This document shows, one piece after another, positions 59,985 through 64,000 of a stretch of DNA of 64,000 nt. Where the stretch lies: NCBI GenBank assembly GCA_019057815.1, contig JAHLWR010000003.1, forward strand, positions 1-64,000. The letters are read 5' to 3'. Position 1 is the stretch's first letter. Every line of letters begins with the position of its first letter. Under the pieces are notes generated by a model. It did no database searches, was not told the DNA's origin, and saw only the letters and a program-made list of their open reading frames with translations. Source of the DNA: Candidatus Heimdallarchaeota archaeon. Lineage in GTDB: Archaea; Asgardarchaeota; Heimdallarchaeia; Heimdallarchaeales; Heimdallarchaeaceae. The translations under genes and the position numbers were made by a program.

Positions 59985-60856
59985 TAATACCACCCTACAC
60001 TCCCTGTTATTTTGGAACGTTTAATACTCTTTGAGACTAAGAAACAGCTTAAACCACCGATGATAATTATGAAACCTAAAAGTATTAGAAAATTGTACAA
60101 AATGAGGTTGAAATTAGCGTCAGAAGCATATAATATCTCATGAATTGATTGTAAACCGTATGTTAAAGGTAGAGTCCTTGATAAAATACCTGTAAAACCT
60201 GTTAACAAGACTATAGGAAAAACTATCCCAGAAAATGTCTTACTCAATCTATAAATCAGAGCAACTAAACCGCTATTTTTCTTGTACCAAATACAGTATG
60301 CACTAAATAACATAGATATAACAATATGTGATAACAGAATAAGAATTAACAATAGAATAATCAAGATTAGTTCTCTAAAAACGAAATGGAATTCTAATCC
60401 TAAAAATAGGGTTCCGATGGATAAAGCTACAAAAATAGAAATTGAAGAAAGAGCGACACCTGCAAGAGAGGTGCCTAATGCGTACTCAACAATATTAAAA
60501 TGAATAAGAATAGATGGCCATGTTCCAGATAAAATTTCGTTGTAAATATTTCCATTAACAGTACTTAGACTAGTTCCTACGACCATTTGAAGAGCTAAAC
60601 CTACAAAAGCAAATTCAAAATATGTAGCGGACATTCCAAAAATTGTCATATCAGGATTCAACCGACTGAAAAAGAAGTACATCAATATAGTCACAAGATT
60701 CAAAGCTATAACCATAAATAAGCTACTTTTGTAACTTAGTGCACTTTTGATTTTCATTGAAAATATCACCGCAATTCTAGTAAAAGAATTACTGTGTGAG
60801 GTCCTATTTTGAAAGGATTCAAAGATTTTTGAAGTCGAATTAGTTATTATAGTCAT
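59984..60856 (-). CDS. ABC-2 type transporter permease (first subunit)
   Basis: 290 residues from ATG 60856, with about six membrane helices. The longer frame to 60925 lies over the end of the ATPase gene, so the later ATG is preferred; the overlap with the ATPase is then 17 bp. LPLTYGLQSIHEILYAS matches the conserved segment before the last helix in ABC-2 permeases. Encoded between its ATPase and the second permease, with tight overlaps that indicate one operon. Confidence 0.87.
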   Translation of the reverse strand: MTIITNSTSKIFESFQNRTSHSNSFTRIAVIFSMKIKSALSYKSSLFMVIALNLVTILMYFFFSRLNPDMTIFGMSATYFEFAFVGLALQMVVGTSLSTVNGNIYNEILSGTWPSILIHFNIVEYALGTSLAGVALSSISIFVALSIGTLFLGLEFHFVFRELILIILLLILILLSHIVISMLFSAYCIWYKKNSGLVALIYRLSKTFSGIVFPIVLLTGFTGILSRTLPLTYGLQSIHEILYASDANFNLILYNFLILLGFIIIIGGLSCFLVSKSIKRSKITGSVGWY

Positions 60857-61880
60857 CTCCAAGATATGGTGTAGGAAAGACTTCTTCGACCTGTTTTCGT
60901 TCATTTTCCATAGATAGAAAAGCAAGAAAAGATTCCTTCAAACTAGGAGAATGAGGAGCTATAGAATAGATCTGTCCCTTCATTTGTACTATTAAAATCG
61001 TTAATCTGGCTATTGATTCATTTAGTGAGAACTCTTTTGGCTCAATTCTAGCTTCAAAAGCTCCACGTAAATTATCTCTTTTTTCTATTAAAGATAATTC
61101 CGCCCCAACTGACTCTCTAATAGCATACTTGAAACTGGGCAAATGAAAATCTGACACAGAGAAACTAACAAAAATATGTTTTTTAGCAGTAATTTGTTTA
61201 AATCTTTCAGGAGAACAATCTTTAACTAAACATCCTTTATCGATTAGTAACAACCGATTCGCTAGCTCTTCATGTTCCGTGAAATTGTGACTTGTTAACA
61301 ATATAGTAGTCCCAAATTCATTATTAAGTTCTATTAACAGCTCGTGGGCTTTTACAGAACTTACAGCATCCAACCCAGAAGAAAACTCATCTAGTAAGAG
61401 TATTTTTGGATTAGGTAGTAATGATCTTATCAAAGCTACTTTAGTCTTCATTCCTGCTGAAAGTTTCATGACAAGAGTATCTTTTTTAGAATATAAGTCA
61501 AAATATTTTAGTAATGAAGTAATCCTAGCTTTAGTTTCTTTTTTTGAAACACCTGCTAAAGTAGCATAAAATTTTAGATTGTCATTAACAGATAAGCGAT
61601 AATACAGACTTCTCCCGCTGCTCTCTCCAAAAACAGTTCCTATGATTTTCCTTATTTTTCGATCATTTTTAAGTGGAATATTATCTAAATAGACTTCTCC
61701 AGATGTTGGTAATAAAATTGTAGAAAGTATTTTAGTTAAAGTGGTTTTTCCTGCTCCATTAGGACCTAATATACCTACAAGTTCTCCCTTATCGATATCT
61801 AAAGTTATGTCATTTAAAGCTGTAATTCCTTGTCCTCTTTTATTAAAGATTTTAGTTACATTACGTAGCTCTATTGACAC
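60840..61880 (-). CDS. ABC-2 type transporter ATP-binding protein
   Basis: 346 residues. Walker A GPNGAGKTTLTKIL, signature KLSAGMKTKVALIRSLL, Walker B ILLLDEFSSGLD and switch TSHN are typical of the drug-exporter type (DrrA/CcmA-like) ATPase. A C-terminal domain of about 100 residues follows. The start is GTG 61880; a TATA-like TATATAG on the minus strand lies about 24 bp upstream, making it the leaderless first gene of the three-gene exporter. Confidence 0.94.
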   Translation of the reverse strand: MSIELRNVTKIFNKRGQGITALNDITLDIDKGELVGILGPNGAGKTTLTKILSTILLPTSGEVYLDNIPLKNDRKIRKIIGTVFGESSGRSLYYRLSVNDNLKFYATLAGVSKKETKARITSLLKYFDLYSKKDTLVMKLSAGMKTKVALIRSLLPNPKILLLDEFSSGLDAVSSVKAHELLIELNNEFGTTILLTSHNFTEHEELANRLLLIDKGCLVKDCSPERFKQITAKKHIFVSFSVSDFHLPSFKYAIRESVGAELSLIEKRDNLRGAFEARIEPKEFSLNESIARLTILIVQMKGQIYSIAPHSPSLKESFLAFLSMENERKQVEEVFPTPYLGDDYNN

Positions 61881-62130
61881 ACTAAAATTAATTCTAAGAT
61901 TCTATATAAACTCCGCAAAAGGAACAAGTAAGTTCGCAACGATGTTAATCAAAGATAGGTTCAGTAGAGTAACATTCAAGACAATGGAAAGTAGCAAAAG
62001 GATACTTGTTGACGAATTGAACACTTTCAGACTAATTTAACACTATCTTCAAACAATAATGATTAAAATGAAATATAAAGGATGTAAAAAAGGTTGCAGT
62101 TAGATTGCTGAAAAAGAGAAAAAAAAGCCT
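61881..62130. other. Intergenic region between the ABC exporter and the propeller gene
   Basis: About 250 bp. It contains the ABC operon promoter (TATATAG read on the minus strand, about 61898-61906) and an AT-rich stretch. A short plus-strand open frame runs through it but has no recognisable features, and I judge it spurious. Near 62105-62130 T-rich sequence on the minus strand may terminate the propeller gene's transcript. Confidence 0.5.
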
Positions 62131-63922
62131 TTAAGCTTTCTTTCTTTTTCTGAAAATCATAGCGCTAGATACTCCAATAAATGAAAAAATGAAGATTGCT
62201 ATGTTCAACGTTCCAAATTCTGCAACAACTGGTTCTTCACCAACTGTGAAGTTAAATACATCTGAAAATCTTCCTAATGTTGAATGGCCGATGTAAAAAG
62301 CTACTCTCCAATAATATGTAATATCTTCATCCAAAGGAGTGCTTATAGTGTAATTAGTTTCGTGGAAGAAAAGAGATTCATTAAGAATTAGGGTAGTAAA
62401 CGAGGGGGATATGTCCAATTGTAGCAAATATCCATATACCCCAGGCATGTCTTCCCAATCAAAATTAGGTGTATTTTCTTCAATATATGAGTCATGTGTT
62501 GGATATAGAAGTTCCATCTCAACATCGATTGTTACATAATCAAAAGCTAAATTGTATACAACTGGTGTAGTTCCTTCGTCTATTGTGCTTAATTCTGCTC
62601 GCCATCTAAGATACATTCCACTATTTGTAAAAATATGTTCAACTCCAGGTATTATGGATTCCCAGCTATTCCCACCATCAGCGGAAACAAAATAGTTTAT
62701 TGATGTGTCTAGTTCATAATAATCTGAAACAGATAGTGTGACTTTTTCAATTATTTCCCCAGTAGTGGCATAATATATGGTTGAAGATTGTGCGACAGCG
62801 TAGAAATCATATAATTCTCCATAATGAAGACCTGAATCAGCAATTTTCAAGGAATAAAGACCGACTGTTGTTGCAGCAACAAAGGCATAATCGCCTGAAA
62901 CAAAAACATCGTATCCAGAATTTGCCAGATTATAGAAACCTGAGGCTATTGGATTTTCTGGATCGCTTATATCATAAATTCTCATAATTTTAGTGTCAAA
63001 ACTATAACCTGTAACATAAACATAACTTCCCTCTACGTCAACACCACGATATCTTATATTACCATCAAGATGTGCTACTCTTGTCATGTTAGTCGGATCG
63101 GAGACATCTACAATTTGTAAACCACCTAAATCGCATACTACATAAGCATAGTTTCCAGAAACTTCAACTTTGTTAGCATATCCATCTAAATCTACATTAC
63201 TAATGAATTCGGGACTAGCTGGAGTACTAATATCATAAACATCCAAACCAGCATGAGAAACAGCAATATACAGATAATTTCCAGAGATAGCAACACCATA
63301 AGCATCACTTGTAGTTGGGATATATCCACCCTCATCATAGGGGTTAGAAGCATCAGAGACATTTATTACTCTTAATCCTCCCGAATAAACAGGAATGAAT
63401 GCGTGATTATTATGTACTTTTATGTCGCTTGAAACACTGGGAAGATCGTATTCTGAATGTTTAATTGGATTAGCTTTGTCTGTTATATCCAACACTAAGA
63501 GCCCATAATTACCATTTGCTATATAAGCAAGATTTCCCTCTATATAACTTCCATAAATCCAATCTACTTCGACAGCATCCGTATAATTTCCTGTTTGACT
63601 CAAAGAATCAGGTACAGATATATCGATAATAAAGTATCCATTTGAAGAACCAACGTAAGCGTAAGAACCATCAACAAAGACATTATTTGCAATCCCAGTA
63701 GCAATAATATCTTGATAGATAGGATTTTGTCTAGGTAATTCAATTTGACCTTCACCCCAACCAGTAACATTAGTGTTAGAGGTGTCCCTGTAAGTTGTTG
63801 TTGAAAAAATCTTCAAGAACATCACCTGAAGTAGCAGATTGTACATCAGTTGAGGAAATATTTGTCACTAAAAATGACAAAAGCAAAAATATAGTTAAAT
63901 AATGAATATTTTTTCTTTTCAT
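62131..63922 (-). CDS. LVIVD-repeat beta-propeller surface protein with C-terminal anchor, interrupted by an apparent frameshift
   Basis: Secreted cell-surface protein. The main frame (62131-63846) has about seven LVIVD-type repeats (for example YVGSSNGYFIIDIS, YIANGNYGLLVLDIT, YVVCDLGGLQIVDVS), forming a likely seven-bladed propeller. A beta-sandwich region and a C-terminal VVAEFGTLNIAIFIFSFIG helix with the tail RKRKKA follow, similar to the PEFG-like end of the protein at 14983-17799. The signal peptide (MKRKNIHYLTIFLLLSFL) lies in another frame starting at ATG 63922, with GAGG 8 nt upstream. Removing one base from the A6 run at 63804-63809 (T6 on the coding strand) fuses both frames as ...GDVLEDF-STTTYRDTSNTN. 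I therefore report one gene with a one-base frameshift. It may be a sequencing error, phase variation or recoding. Confidence 0.8.
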
Positions 63923-64000
63923 AAGTAATCCTCTCATTTCTAACAAAAATACTTCAATATCTATTAAAAATATTCCTAGCAATACATATGAGAGCTTAAA

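Noticed and set aside
61741-62040. A 99-residue plus-strand open frame beyond the ABC ATPase start
   Set aside because: It is mostly antisense to the ATPase gene and has no Shine-Dalgarno motif, TATA box or recognisable domain.
63776-63982. A separate 68-residue protein at the end of the window
   Set aside because: It is the signal peptide portion of the propeller protein in another frame; joining by a one-base change in the A6 run explains it better than an independent gene.

Overview
The window is archaeal and AT-rich (about one third G+C by eye). Markers are TATA-like boxes about 25 bp upstream of many start codons, ribosomal protein S17e, a PyrB/PyrI pair, a DUF211 protein, IorAB, an archaeal type IV pilin with its secretion ATPase, TrpB2, and class II HMG-CoA reductase. 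A gene at 56118-56873 aligns by eye over its C-terminal half with the ESCRT-II subunit Vps22/EAP30, which points to an Asgard archaeon. A Heimdallarchaeia-type lineage is my guess and is not proven here.

Region 1 (1-3.1 kb, minus strand): a type IV pilus/archaellum-type secretion ATPase and two pilin-like proteins. Region 2 (3.2-11.8 kb): an adenosylcobalamin-dependent ribonucleotide reductase carrying four LAGLIDADG inteins. Two of these have unusual splice junctions: Arg at +1 for intein 3, and a terminal Asp for intein 4. A DUF354 glycosyltransferase-like gene follows. Region 3 (11.9-22.5 kb): TrpB2, an aminotransferase, a small zinc ribbon, a large Tyr/Gly-rich surface protein with a PEFG-like C-terminal anchor, TldD/TldE, an SDR and a YggS-like protein. 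Region 4 (22.5-33.9 kb): an FtsX-type permease, its ATPase and a coiled-coil partner; pyrBI; a 1049-residue protein of unknown function; DUF211; and iorAB. Region 5 (33.9-45.3 kb): an asymmetric heterodimeric ABC exporter, then two related secreted membrane-anchored proteins directly upstream of five membrane proteins in the complex I order J-K-L-M-N. The L-, M- and N-like subunits keep recognisable antiporter motifs, but the TM7 lysine survives only in L. Region 6 (45.3-53.8 kb): lipid-related genes (polyprenyl synthase, two inositol-phosphate-synthase paralogues, a sugar epimerase, HMG-CoA reductase) with a PIN-domain protein, a KaiC-like ATPase and S17e. Region 7 (53.8-64 kb): an EamA transporter, a uridine-phosphorylase-family enzyme, the Vps22-like gene, a beta-CASP nuclease, a hexulose-phosphate-synthase-like protein, an ABC-2 exporter of three genes, and an LVIVD beta-propeller surface protein with an apparent frameshift in a homopolymer.

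Most genes that open an operon show a TATA-like box about 25 bp before the start codon, which suggests leaderless transcripts. Genes inside operons more often have Shine-Dalgarno motifs and 1-17 bp overlaps. I saw no tRNA, rRNA, CRISPR array or transposase. The most novel material is the divergent JKLMN module with its secreted partner pair, followed by the two odd intein junctions and the ESCRT-II homologue.
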